From Neopestalotiopsis rosae (taxonomy: Eukaryota > Ascomycota > Sordariomycetes > Amphisphaeriales > Sporocadaceae): DNA of 64,000 nt. The position numbers and the translations under genes were made by a program. A model generated the notes under the pieces. That model saw only the letters and a list, made by a program, of their open reading frames with translations. It was not told the DNA's origin and did no database searches. Shown in pieces: positions 32,629-44,058 of this stretch (positions are counted from its first letter, which is position 1; every line of letters begins with the position of its first letter). Location of the stretch: assembly GCA_023078685.1 (NCBI GenBank), contig JALGAS010000001.1:5270001-5334000 (forward strand), read 5' to 3'.

Positions 32629-34759
32629 TTACCTTTCCATTATCTTGGAAGAGGCTGTGCGAATGAGAAAGTTCCCTTTTGGACTACCGCCTATGAATTC
32701 ATGTTTGACAGATAAGACTGACCACTGAGCGCGAGTGGACAGGTAACCTGGATTGAGTCTGGGACAGTCGTGGAGGTTCGCTGAACGGTGAGTTCTCTGT
32801 TGCACCTCGATCGAGAATTCTTTCATCGTTGACCAGCGAGATTCTAGGTTTTCGGCAGACATGGCATCACTTTCCGGGTTTATCAAATCGGCAGGGACAT
32901 CCGCTTCGATGCAGCCTTTGGACCATGCCATGGCGACAAACTGGCGATAATCGGGCGAGCCTCGGAATGAATCGCTTGGGCCTAAAGCCATATGCCTGTT
33001 GCCCTCCGACCGGATCCCATCCAGTTTTGCCCATACGATCTGGTCGTTGACGGAATCGATCCTCCGGAAACCCTCAGTATTTTGGTTCCCATCCCACGTA
33101 TCCCATTGTGAAAGTGAGCAGTAGAAAGAACCGCATTGGCGTGCTCTGAAGCGATAAAAACCATATACAGAGTTAGTCGAGATGCATCCCTCCAAGGATG
33201 CCCATGACCAAGAAGGTAAAATCAAGTCCTGCTTGTCGCACTGCCGCTCTCGTAAGCACAACCGGTCATCTGGATACCATAACAACGCGCGGCTGAAATC
33301 GGATTCTGGTAATCCATATAAGACTCTGCCGTCAGGATAGAGTGCATTCTCGATACCATGGAACGCATGATATATATCGGACGGGTAGGTAAGGATGCGT
33401 TGAGAATACAGCTCTACGTGCTGACCATAGTGCTCGTAAGTGTCATATATCGCATAAGGATCGATGGAGTCGCGTGCTCTCAACAAATGACCAGCGTCGT
33501 TTGTGTTACCGCCATGAATCGAAAAGGCATTTTCTCGTACATGGCTTCTTGGCATTCGAACCAGACTTCCGCTGGTGTAAAATATAATTTCCGCCTTGCT
33601 AACATAACCTCTTGATACGTCCAGCCCCTAGTAACTATCCCATATGCTTTCGGTAGCGAAGTCGAAATTATGTAGCTTATTTGCCAAAGTGAACCCAAAC
33701 ATATCAAGAGGGGATTGCCACTGCCCTCTTGGATTCCCTTCGTGAGCACCGTCCAGGCCAGACTGCATGTTATCCCCGCATACGGCCACTATCACAAGGT
33801 CGGCTCGGGAGTATATTGCTCCAGAGATCTGATTTGGCCATATTTATCTTCCTTGTAGTCTTGCACAATGCAAAGTCTGTCAACCCACAGATAACGCTGG
33901 CCCATTTGTTTACAGACACACATTGCGTCGGAAATCGTCCCAGGCAGATTCTGCAAACTGAAAGGTTGCATCATTGCAGACATGTTATCTCGCCGTGATG
34001 TCATCTCGTTATCCGACTGGGCACCCCAGACATAACTAAGAGCGAAGAACGAAACTGAATCGACATTGGCACTAACGACAGATTCCATCTCGACATCAAT
34101 CAGTCGGAAGCCCACTGGTAGCGTGCCAATTCCTGTTTTATGACAATTTCCATGCTCACTGTCACATGTATTTCTCCAGTCACGAACTGTAGCCCAGTCG
34201 ACTACTGGCGGTAGGATTGGAGAGCCACCCAACTTGAGGGCCCCGGGACTGGTCAGACTGTTGCCTTGTTCTGTAGAAAACACCATATGTTGTTATGTCC
34301 GAGCCAGACGCATCCACGCTTCTGGGGGAACGGGTCATGCGAGGACTTGGAAACCTGGATATCGTAGTATAGTAATATATCTTCTTGGCGTTCAACGCGA
34401 ACGAATCCATTCTCGTCAATTGTATGCCGACACTGCCGAGCATCGGTTTGGATGATTTCAAGACACCACCGACAGAATGCGCAATCCTTTTTACCTGAAT
34501 ATAGTTCCGTTGGTGGCCCAAGCAAAATGCCACAGTATCCAGGTCCGCATGTCAAAAGATGGCCCGGTTGAATATGCGAGCAGAAATTGCATAATTGGCT
34601 CCCTCCAATGTTGAAAGTATCGCATTCCGAGCACGATTGGTGTACCACCTGAGATGGGTTCGGGTACCGTGAAGTGCTGATCCACAATCTGTTTTCCTGT
34701 ACATATCCGGAGCAGATTGAACAGGAGATGACCGGAGAATCATCTCCTGGAGAAGACAT
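32629..34759 (-). pseudogene. HET-domain protein with Cys-rich N-terminus, several frame breaks
   Basis: It starts at ATG 34759. The first exon carries a dense cysteine array (CSIC, CSEC, CNFC, TCGPGYCG, CAFCRWC), which looks zinc-binding. A 47-nt intron (34271-34317) leads to the HET domain: FFALSYVWGA, YLWVDRLCIVQDYKED, then AIYSRADLVIVAVCG, RGWTYQEVMLARRKLYFTPAEVWFEC and a C-terminal region with LTYPSDIYHAFHGIENAL and PSWSWASLEG. These blocks are in the right order but lie in changing frames, with breaks near 33835, at about 33628 (TAC-TAG just before RGW) and between 33475 and 33560. No acceptable introns explain the first two breaks. The gene was clearly a HET allorecognition gene; it appears inactive unless the assembly is wrong. 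Confidence 0.68.
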
Positions 34760-35786
34760 GACATAGGTACATGCATCTCTCGGAGAGGCTTCAGATAAGA
34801 CTTGATCAGGACAGTGAATTAAATTATCTCTGTTGCGGGCGCATTCCCCGCTCTTGGGCCTTACTTTTCAGGCTCACATGCAGCAATGCACAATACAATG
34901 CAGCTAACTAAATAAGCAACAATTTGCACCCCATAATTGCACTACCAACCACTGCGCAAGGGTTGAGAACAACGATTAGTCTCTTACCATTTTGGATAAT
35001 CATCCAAACTATACGGGACCTATCATGTAATAAGAAAGCGAGGAAATGATTACATACACCGCGAGTCTAGCGGTGCTTACTTGCGACTGTGGTTATGGTG
35101 TTGGTGGATACGGACTCATTGCGGCAGGCACTGAGATCGCTTGCTAGACTAGAGGAAAGAAGCACCATCACTGTAACAGCATGATCAAAAGAGTGGAGGC
35201 ACACTCGGAGGCGCGCTGAGTCAAGGAAAGCCAGTAAAGAGAGTGGGTTGAGCAAGAGTCTGAATGGTTGACAGTCGTGACAATCAAGCAGAGGGCCACT
35301 ACTATGTCCGCCCAATATTAGGACGGCTTCGGGACGCTCTGCTGAGCCGCAAAACAGGAGTGCACTTCTCGCGATACCCGCCGCCTCAGTAGATTGCACG
35401 TATCTCGTTATGCATCCAGAAGTATTTGGGAGTGGGTCATTCGCTGTGCCGCGCGCACTTTGGACAAGTCCAGGGTTGGTTCGTAAACCCCTGCACATTG
35501 AGCAATGAACAGCCCAGGGCAGCGGAAGTCTAACTTGATTTAAGTTTGCGCCGCAGCTAGATTGTAATTATTGATGGACCCTGGACAAAAGACCTCGCGG
35601 CCCGGTCTTTCCATTGGGACCACGCCGAAATTTATCTTCTCCATCGTGGGTCAAGACGTCAGATTATGCTTAAATATAGAAGGCTCACTTAATACTGGGC
35701 CAGCGTTATGATTTCTCTTTATCGCCATTTTCATAGTCGACTTGACTTGAATAGTCCCTCCCTATATCAGCCACAATAGCTGTTCC
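34760..35786. other. Intergenic stretch
   Basis: It is bounded by the divergent HET pseudogene and 2EXR gene. A 143-codon minus-strand frame at 35067-35498 has a Leu-rich middle but no family mark and overlaps no splice evidence. I do not call it. Confidence 0.5.
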
Positions 35787-36464
35787 ATGCCACCGAGAAT
35801 GACTAGCTTTCACTTCTTTTCAGGCCTGCCAGCCGAGATCCGCCAGCGGATCTGGATGCTCAGCATGGAGCCTCGGGTCGTGGTCGTCGAAAAAAGCCGA
35901 TCTCTACGATTTTTGGCCTCACGGACCCCAGCCTTGGCCCAGCTCTATGTGTGTTCGGAGTCACGGTCGCATCTACAACGATTTTACACAAAGTGCTTCT
36001 CCAACCCCGAAACGCCGAGTCAGCACACGTGGGTGAATTTCGATATCGACACTATCCGCATGGCTCAGTCGCACTTTGGAAAGTACCCAGAAGAAGAGTC
36101 CTTGATCCAGCTTCTTGTAGTTGTGGGCGAGGATGCCGACCTCTTCCATATGAAGCATGCCAGGCACCTCAGACAGATGGTAGCCTTGCGAGATGTTACG
36201 ATATTCGACATTACGTATTGGGAGGACAATAGGATCTGGTGGTACAACTGGGATAGTGTGTTACAGAAGCTTTATCTCGTAGATCCTCCTGTCCACTTCT
36301 ACACCAGGGTGCAAACGATCTCGGATCATCACGTCCAAGAGGTCAACCCATATAACATAGGCAAGATAGAGCGTGATGACCTCAAGAGGCGCATCGCGGA
36401 GGACCCTAGGGAGGGTCCCTTCAGTGATTACAATGAGTGGGACTTCGCCTGGCCGCTTCGGTAG
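35787..36464 (+). CDS. 2EXR-domain protein
   Basis: This intact single-exon gene encodes 225 residues. It opens with the 2EXR signature: FHFFSGLPAEIRQRIWMLSMEPRVV, where two ExR motifs sit in an F-box-like helix, followed by ALAQLYVCSESR, the usual VCxESR block. Then come WVNFDIDTIRM and a C-terminal part lacking known domains. 2EXR proteins are abundant in plant-associated and saprotrophic moulds; their biochemical role is not established, and the N-terminal fold suggests protein binding. The ATG follows a leader that contains an AAATATA element near 35671. The upstream gene is divergent, so this unit stands alone. Confidence 0.85.
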   Translation: MPPRMTSFHFFSGLPAEIRQRIWMLSMEPRVVVVEKSRSLRFLASRTPALAQLYVCSESRSHLQRFYTKCFSNPETPSQHTWVNFDIDTIRMAQSHFGKYPEEESLIQLLVVVGEDADLFHMKHARHLRQMVALRDVTIFDITYWEDNRIWWYNWDSVLQKLYLVDPPVHFYTRVQTISDHHVQEVNPYNIGKIERDDLKRRIAEDPREGPFSDYNEWDFAWPLR

Positions 36465-36980
36465 GAATGAGGCGTGGCTGGTGGTGATTGCACCTGTAAG
36501 GGGCGCTTTGCCAAATTAGAATCCTCTCTCTGAAAAGAAAGAGAAGAAAAAGAAGAAGAAGAAAAGAAATTGGACCACAAGCAGGGATTTTCAGAGTGCC
36601 TTCAAGTTTGCTTTCACCAAATCGGACTGCGGCATACCCGGAAGGGCTGCCAAGCTTAATCGTGTGCTGTGCCGCAACGGTTACAAACCTATATACATAT
36701 ACGTAGGCGCTAATGCACACCTGCCATGCACCGACTGACTATGACTGTTTAAGTAGGCGTTCCGTCTTGGCACCAATAAACTTATTTGCAGGCCCCTACA
36801 ACGGTGTTGGTCTCGAGGCACGGTGCCAAACTCAAGGCGTTATGGTCTAAGCGAAGATATCCTCACGACTATTATCATCGCCCAACTACACTTCTCTTTT
36901 GCATTCCAGTCACTCTTTTCTCTGCTCAACACCTTCTTTAGCAAACAAAGCCTCCAAGCTTCATTGGAGAACCCGCGAAG
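36465..36980. other. Intergenic stretch with purine tract
   Basis: It contains a GA/AAG-rich purine tract at about 36532-36567 and no gene. Confidence 0.6.
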
Positions 36981-37913
36981 ATGAAGTCCCACCAAGTGGC
37001 GTTGGTCGTTTCCGGCCTCTTTGTATTTCCCTATCAAGTCATCGCTTCCAGGGCTGAGGTGTCGAGGAATCACATCTCGAAGCGAGAGACCGTGCCCAAT
37101 GGCCCGTATGATCCTGCCACCATCTCCACGTGCACCTTCTGGTATGGCAACTTTGAAGGAAAATCCTGCAAGGTGGTGCGCGACTGGATGTTCGCCATCA
37201 GCGCAGAGGACTTCGCCCGCTGGAATCCGTCTGTTACGGTGGACTGTGGAAACTGGCAAGAGCTCTCGTACTGCGTGCAGGTCAAGAGCGAGCAGACCTC
37301 GACCACCAGATCGTCGGTAGTGACGCGAATCACCACCTCCACCACAACGAGCGTTTCGGCGACTCCCACATTGGATAGATGGGAGTCTCTTGGATGTTAT
37401 GTTGATAGTAACACGCTGAACAACCGTACAACCAAGGTGTCGGGCTCGCAGCTCACCATTGAGGGTTGCGAGTCGAGCTGCTGGAGTGACAGCTTCTTAT
37501 ATGCTGGCGTCAAGGGCGGCAACGAGTGCTGGTGCGGCAGCTTTGTCGGCAATGGCTGGACGGAAGACCAGGGTGACTGCTCACTGCCCTGCGGTGGCGA
37601 TGCTTCTGAAGTATGCGGCGGTTCCAGTGTTTTCAACGTTTTTGGGGCCAAAACCGTGGACGATCTTCCCGCTGCCACCGCCACCTGGTTCCGAGGCACA
37701 AAGATCCCAAGCACAAGTGCAACCAGCACCTCCACCACGAAGACCTCAACCACCGCCACACCCACAAGCGCGATGGCTGCCGCAACACATGATGGTTCAG
37801 GCGGAAACACAACTGTACAAACACAGGAGAGTGGGTCTGGGAAGACTTCAATAATTTCTGGCCAAATGTGGTTTCTTTTGTTCATGGCTCTTTACAAAGA
37901 CCTATGCATGTAG
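36981..37913 (+). CDS. Secreted or surface-anchored LysM-like plus WSC-domain protein
   Basis: This intact single-exon gene encodes 310 residues. A signal peptide (about 1-22, VALVVSGLFVFPYQVIAS) precedes a LysM-like module of the fungal Cys type (about 48-105: CTFWYGNFEGKSCK...FARWNPSVTVDC...YCVQV). A Ser/Thr linker follows, then a WSC domain (about 133-228) with the expected Cys pattern (GCYVDS, CESSCWSD, GGNECWCG, CSLPCGG, EVCGG). A Thr/Ser-rich stalk ends in a short hydrophobic segment (WFLLFMALY), which may be a GPI signal or tail. LysM binds chitin-type glycans and WSC binds polysaccharide, so a cell-wall or matrix role is likely. No cytoplasmic domain is encoded, so it is not a Wsc-type stress sensor. 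Confidence 0.87.
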   Translation: MKSHQVALVVSGLFVFPYQVIASRAEVSRNHISKRETVPNGPYDPATISTCTFWYGNFEGKSCKVVRDWMFAISAEDFARWNPSVTVDCGNWQELSYCVQVKSEQTSTTRSSVVTRITTSTTTSVSATPTLDRWESLGCYVDSNTLNNRTTKVSGSQLTIEGCESSCWSDSFLYAGVKGGNECWCGSFVGNGWTEDQGDCSLPCGGDASEVCGGSSVFNVFGAKTVDDLPAATATWFRGTKIPSTSATSTSTTKTSTTATPTSAMAAATHDGSGGNTTVQTQESGSGKTSIISGQMWFLLFMALYKDLCM

Positions 37914-38217
37914 TTGCTCTCCATTTTCTTCTGCCTCACTGACCGTGAGCGCTACGGTTTTGCACTTTGAATCAACTTGCTCTAGCTGTTTCTTTGATAT
38001 GCCAGTGCTCGTCGCTCTGACATTCTTCATTCTGAGACAGTGACTTAGGCTCTATTAACACCCACAACCAGCTATAAGTAGCTGTAGACATATACTAAAC
38101 CCAAATCCATACCCAAATCTCTGCAGTGGTTTGTGTAGTAATTGAGAATTTCATACTGTTTTATCTTCCTGTTGATTGTGGTATACTAGCTGAGGGGCAG
38201 TTTTTTCGAAGTCCGAA
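37914..38217. other. Short 3'-to-3' intergenic stretch
   Basis: It lies between convergent genes. Nothing recognisable beyond presumed 3' ends. Confidence 0.5.
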
Positions 38218-40836
38218 TCAGGTGAGTGATGATAATAATACCAACTCTGCCGCATCTCCTTCAGTGACACGCTCACGCAATCTTGACTTTCGTTTCTGTT
38301 CTTCTCTTCGCAGATACTGTAAGACGCGCCACTGGATACGTGGTGGAAGAATACTGGGGCGCGCCACTAGCATTGGCGTTGCTGATGCACCGGCTCGCTG
38401 CACGGTTACGAAGAAAACCTGGTCGATCTTTTGGAAGAAATGTACCGCATTATGTTGTAGACTGAGACCAGACCTCGGTGCTGAAGGTACCCAAGAACCT
38501 TTTAACAGGGGACTCGAGCTCGATGATGAAGGCGCTGTTTGTACATGACTCGTACTGACTCTTGGCTCTGAGCGACTGTTGAGCAATGGAGAATGGAGAC
38601 CAATAACTGCAGTTTCCATCAATGGCATAGACCCTTTCCAAGTTACGTTGGGGCCCTGGCACCGAATCGTATCCGTCTCGAGGCAAAGCGACGTTATGTA
38701 GGCAAATGTTGCACAGTCCGTCGAGTCGGCAAGAACTTTTGTCCAGGCGTTCTCTTGCTCGCACGGTATTTGAAAACAACGATATATGTCTTTCGGTCGA
38801 GGCCATGCTACTACCATGTACTTGCCCGAGCGATCTACACCTGTTTCGGACAGCGCCGTGAAGATGCGTCGAGTCATTTTGAGGGCGAGTCGATGGAACC
38901 TAGCAGGTAAGCCGCGAAGACAATCGCGAGCCATACCAGAACGGAATTTCTCAGTGATACCATGCCGCTCCTGGAGTTCTATCCAAGCTACGTGATCTTC
39001 GCCGTCAGATATGAGAGCATCTGCAAAAATGGGAAGCATATCGGCCACCATGGTCTGCAAAGGCACCCTCCGTGAGATGCCAGTGCAAAAGCTCACTTGA
39101 AGCCCCCAGAGATTGTCAAGAAACGATATAAGGGTATCATCCTCTTGCAACAATCTATGTTGCTTCAAAGTTCGCCCTACAACTTTGTGTTGTGCTGCAT
39201 TTGCCTGGACCAAGATGTACTCCCCGACCTGCATACCAATCTGTCTTTCAAAGAATTCCCATCGTGGAAAATAAGGACCAAGTGGTTGCAAGGCCATTGA
39301 AGAGTTGAGCCAGCATTCATCCTCGTTCATTTGACACTTTGTGTCAATTGAAACCAGCGAGCCGATGATTATCTTGAGAGAGTGGTCTATTCCGTTGTTG
39401 TGCACCACGACGTCGTCAAAGTCTTGGCTCCAGTGAAATCGGGTACATGCTGAATCAATGGCATAAATAACACCACCCCCGATGAGCAGAGCAAACGGTG
39501 AGCGATGCCCATCTTGAGGCATGACAAATTGTGCTGGACCCCATGTATCAACAAGATCTTCCAAATTAGCAAACAAATCATGTTTGCGCAAGCTACCTTC
39601 GGGCATTCCTTGCGGATCAACCACGGAGAATGCGAATACAGGTTGACGAACCATGTCTCCTATGCAAGTCAATTCCACCAAACTTCCTTCGACAATTGGA
39701 TTGCCACTGCTTGCAGCCTTTTCCAAAAGACGGACTTTAGAGATTGGCGTGTCAAGGAAGGACAGTTGGAGGGCACCAATGTGCGCTTGACAGTAAGAAA
39801 GAAAGCCAATGCAGAGAATTTGGACTGTCAATGGCAAGAGAACATCCATCCCTAAACTTTCCAATCTTCCCATTTGCCCACCCTCTGACTTGAAGATCGC
39901 AGACAGAATTTGAAGCACACTTGTCTGAACGTTACTTGCATGGGGATCGTGCGCCAAAGATTCTCGGAACACCTCCAAGCTCGCCATATCAATCCGGCAC
40001 ATTTCAATTAGAGCCCCATGTTGGTAGTTCTGAACTGTGTCAAGGTTTGTAGACTGAAGGATGGTGAATGAATTGCAGCAGTAACCGCGAGATTGGTAAG
40101 TGCTAATAGCTGAAAGGAGACCGTCCATGATGTGGATAAGCAACTTTACCATTGTCGAAAAGTCCTGCGTTGCTGGTGAATATGTGATGGTCACTGTTTT
40201 GTTCTCCTCCGAGGATTCCGCCACACCACTCCAGGTTTTCTGGTCCCGAGACACAGGAATAATCCCAGCCAAACCACACAACTCTTGTATCACGGCCAAG
40301 GTCTGCTGATAATCATTACTTACTGACATTGCGCCATGAGTAAATGTGGTATCGATGGTCGGATTAAAGATTTGATGCACGCAGCCTGGGATGTGCGCGT
40401 GTGCATCACATGAAAGACCAGCTACCTCAATGTTGTGCGAATCGAAATAGATCCAGGGCGAATCAGCCTCCTGCTCAACAAGGAGGAGCGTCATATCGAA
40501 GAACGAATAGCCGATGTCTTTGAGTTCTTGTAGCCATGCGTGATCTTTGGTTGCAATCTTGACAAAGTCTTTTTCCAATAGCCGTTGTATCACTTTTGCA
40601 TTTCCCGTCTCCAATGCAGCTTGAATTGATGCAGACGGAATCGCATCGGGCGCCCTCACTGTAAATAATCCGCTGTGCGTCCGGATCTTTAGAATGTTCT
40701 CAGTCTACAGTCGCGGCGCTGCAAGGGAGCTGTGACCGACCTCGTTGGAGTAATCAGAAGGGCTGCCATTGTATTTTTTGTTCAATAGTGCAATTAGATC
40801 TTCTCGATTGACGTAATCGTCCAAAGCAGCTTCCAT
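38218..40836 (-). CDS. Large fungal protein of unknown function (846 residues)
   Basis: Two exons (40836-40737 and 40658-38218; 78-nt intron GTCACA..TTTACAG) encode 846 residues. The N-terminus (SIQAALETGNAKVIQRLLEK, then AWLQELKDIGYSFFDMTLLLVEQ..SPWIYF) resembles an ankyrin-like or helical module that begins many large mould-specific proteins. The middle contains the family-like block ALLIGGGVIYAIDSACTRFHWS and WGLQVSFCTGISRRVPL. There is no signal peptide or TM segment, so it is probably cytosolic. The tail near residues 700-730 becomes a Ser-run before resuming with QVFFVTVQRAG; a short unspliced intron near 38590-38625 is possible there. I recognise the overall look from fungal genomes but know no assigned function. 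A role alongside the allorecognition genes is speculation. Confidence 0.68.
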
Positions 40837-42574
40837 GATGATATGCCTGCGTTGACAATGGTGCTCCAGGCGTTGACTGTTGTGATGTCGGACAGCAGTG
40901 TTTGTAAACCAGGAGACTTGAATTATGGTAGAAGATGGGTGTGTAACAGCTAAGGTTCCCCCGTTTCTCGGGTCCCGGGAACTTCCCAAGTATGCTAGTT
41001 TTCCACTGCAGGCAGCAGTCACGCCTAGCAGCCTCGGTCAATCTACCATTCGAGTAGGGGTGACTGTGATCAATTCGTGGACGTGTGGGCGGTCGGCAGG
41101 ACCCCTTCTTAACTCGGAAAGATCGCCTAGACTGCCCGCTTTTAGGCCTTGCTTTGCAGGATGACATGCAGCGATCGACAATATAAGGCAGCTAGGTATC
41201 AATGATTTCCGCCGGAATACTACGTTGTCATCCTGTCGATAGAATTTGGGAAGACCAATTAGTTTATACGGCTTTTAAAAACTATACAGCACCCCCTGCC
41301 TAGTAGTGGATGCTGCCAAGTATATAGGTAATTATCGATCTGTATATGAACCTTGGAAACAGCGATATTTTGACCGGCCTTTTTTAAGCAAAAGTCAGAA
41401 GCACAAGTAGTTTCTGACATTTCCGTCCGCCTATATCCGAGGCCAACACTGATCGGACATTAGTCTGCGCTCGGTCGCAATCTGGCAACTTGGCGGGCAT
41501 TTTTTGTCAGCAGATACAACACAACTCAGTGCATCAAGTGACTCAATTGCTCCCTGATATGATTTCTGATCCATTTTAGTCAATAGGAACGCTTTTATCC
41601 TAATTTTCAAATTTTATTTGTTGTGTTTGGGGCCATGTGAAAACAATGAGTTTTGGTGATAATCAGCTACCGTGCGGAGACTTATGTCCGACAAGTATAG
41701 CCATGAAAACTGGCCTTGTTCTGGACCTCAAGAATTATGGATACATTCCATGTCAGAGGCGCCAGGGTCGTGCGGTGCAAAAACTTAAATGCTGACAAGC
41801 CATGGGTATCGTGTCTCAACTCAATGACTGTTTTGGAAAAGTCAAAGCTGCTATGTGTGTAAACGGATGGCGTCGGGCTGTTCTCGAAAACATTTATTCT
41901 GGGTAATTTTGGAATATAATACTTTTTGATTGCCCGATGTGGTACATACGACCATAGCTCTTAGAGAACTCGGCATCCCGTCCGCTCTGCCCTAGATAAA
42001 CTGAGAAGCGCCGGATTAGTACTCAGATCGGTGACGGCTGGGGAATCCCCGGTGTTGTATGTTTTTATGTTTTTATATTTTTGCATTATTGTATCTTTTT
42101 CCAGCTTCAGAAATGAGAGGGATTTTAGTCCTAACGATATAAGTTACAGTTTTGAGGCCGCAACGCTTTGGCTGGCGTCTTGAGTGAATCACATAGGTTA
42201 GGTTGATCCGACTAAAACTGGGGTAGGGGAGAGACTAGGATAGTTCACAAATCAGGTTGGATGGCAGGTCAGGATGGGTGTAGCAGACCGGGATAGATAG
42301 GCTGTATAGATGGTATGAGTGAAAGGGAAACTAAATAAATCATTAATAACAGTTTTTCTTGCAATATACAGTGTTTAACTGCTTGGTGACAATGTCCATG
42401 CGCTTGTTCATGCGAATTTAACCAGAACCAGCGTTAGCTGGTGGAATGGAATATTACAATCGATCTGTTACGGGGAATAAGCAGGGTCCCGAGTCCTGCA
42501 AAACCATATGACTAAGAATTAAATACTTCATTTCCGTCGTTTCCTGCGCTCCGACGTTAACGCTAGCCGTGACT
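40837..42574. other. Intergenic stretch, AT-rich, with 5S rRNA gene
   Basis: Apart from the 5S copy at 41944-42062, no gene is supported. T-rich runs follow the 5S copy. Part may be decayed repeat sequence. Confidence 0.55.
41944..42062 (+). rRNA. 5S rRNA gene, divergent copy
   Basis: The 119-nt length matches fungal 5S rRNA. Ends ACATACGAC and GTTGTATGT pair as helix I (one G-U). CTCTTAG pairs with CTGAGAAG allowing the usual bulged A (helix II), and GGCA..TGCC closes the conserved TCCCGTCCGCTC loop (helix III). The internal control region reads CGGTGACGGCTGGGGAATCCCC. A T-rich stretch follows directly and could stop Pol III. Many bases differ from the common mould sequence yet pairing is kept, so this may be a variant gene instead of a dead copy. 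Confidence 0.7.
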
Positions 42575-44058
42575 TTAGTTGGGGCAGCAATCATTGTAGA
42601 TAACACAGTGACCATTATTACTGTCGTAGGTATTGTAGATACAGGCGGCGTTGTTTGCACAAAAAACATCGCACGCGCCCTGATCTGCGACCACGTTGCA
42701 TGTCACCATAGGATTGCAAACAGATCCGTCGCCGCAACCTTCTACAACCAAACCAGAGTTGGCAGCGCAGGTCGGCACGGACGTCGTCGATGTAGCAGTT
42801 GCAGTAGTGGTGACTGTCAAGTCAACCGTCGCAATAGTTGTTGTAGCAGACTCCGTAGCTGTGGTTAAGGTGGTGGTGTCCGTCTCAATCGGCACCGTGG
42901 TAGTATCTGTCGCGGCAGTGACAGTCTGGGTTTCGGTGCTGGTGGTGAAGAGAGCAGTTGTGGTGTCAACTGTTACGGAGACGATAGCGGTTGCTACAGT
43001 GGTGACCACTGTTTGCGTAGCTATGCTAGTCACGATGACCGTCTCAGTCTGGGTGCTCGTGGATGTGGCATCGATCGTGAAATTTGAAGCCGTGGCAACA
43101 GTCGAAAACTCTGTCTCTACTGCCGTGCTCGTAACAGTATCTGTAGTTACCGTAATCGTTTCAGTGACCACACCGAGGGTTTCTGTGTAGCTGACGATAA
43201 CAGTTGTTGAAGGAGCGTCAAGTGTAATGGTACGTTGCTTGGCTCCGATACATGAGCAAGCACTTGAAACCTGGTCTGCCCCATTACAAACTGCCGCACC
43301 AGCTGGCAGAGATGTAGGTTTGATGGTCTGGGTGAGAGACTCTGGAGTAGGCGCAGATCGGCGGAAGATGGTAGTGGTAATAGTAGCAGTGCCCGTGTTG
43401 ATTCGTGTTACGCCAACTGTGGAGGTGACATCGGTGTAGACAGTCTCCATAAGCGTCGTGAAAACGGTATCTGTACTGGTAACTGATTCAGTGGTCGTTG
43501 CGATGACATTTTCGGTCGTCGTTGCAGTGACATCTTGGCTTTCTGAGGCGGTAGCCTCGGTCAGGTCAGTCGTAGTCTCTTGATCAGTATTTGTTTGTGT
43601 TTCAGTGGCCGTTGCCACGGCGGTGACACCGACAGTCGTTGTATGGATAACGTCAACAACAGTGGTCGCTGTAACGGAGATCGTCGTCGTTTCTGTCGTA
43701 GATAACGACGTCGAGGCCGTTTGACTGATGGTGTTTGTGGTGGTGATGGTACTATACGTGAGATTAGCGCTCAAATTCCAGCGCGTAAGACAAGCGGCTT
43801 ACACAGTTGGGGGAATCAAGGTAGTTAAAAGGTATGCGGAGCAGTCTGCTGTGCCTGCAACGTTTTGGAATCCTATCATAATTTAGTTCAACATGTATTG
43901 TGTCTATATCTTGGCATGCCATTCTTACCTTTCAGACAGTCATTGATCGCGCACGTAACGACACCGGAGGCGCTCGATTGTGGCCGGCATTTACTGGCAT
44001 TAACGAGAGCAGGAGACCACAGGGCGGTCGCCAGCCCCAGGAAAGTGAAAGACTGCAT
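42575..44058 (-). CDS. Secreted Thr/Ser-rich (mucin-like) wall protein with Cys-rich ends
   Basis: Three exons (44058-43929, 43872-43803, 43751-42575; introns 56 and 51 nt) encode 458 residues. A signal peptide (SFTFLGLATALWSPALVNA) is followed by a Cys-containing N-terminal part (KCRPQ..VVTCAINDCLKGFQNVAGTADC). A long region dominated by Thr, Val and Ser in TTT/VTxT/TET motifs follows, certain to be heavily O-mannosylated. The end is a compact Cys-rich domain (CAANSGLVVEGCGDGSVC..CDVFCANNAACIYNTYDSNNGHC..DCCPN). It is expected in the cell wall or secreted matrix. There is no GPI signal. The central part is low-complexity and likely to vary in length between strains. Confidence 0.82.

Noticed and set aside
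35067..35498. 143-codon minus-strand open frame
   Set aside because: No recognisable family, signal peptide or splice partner.
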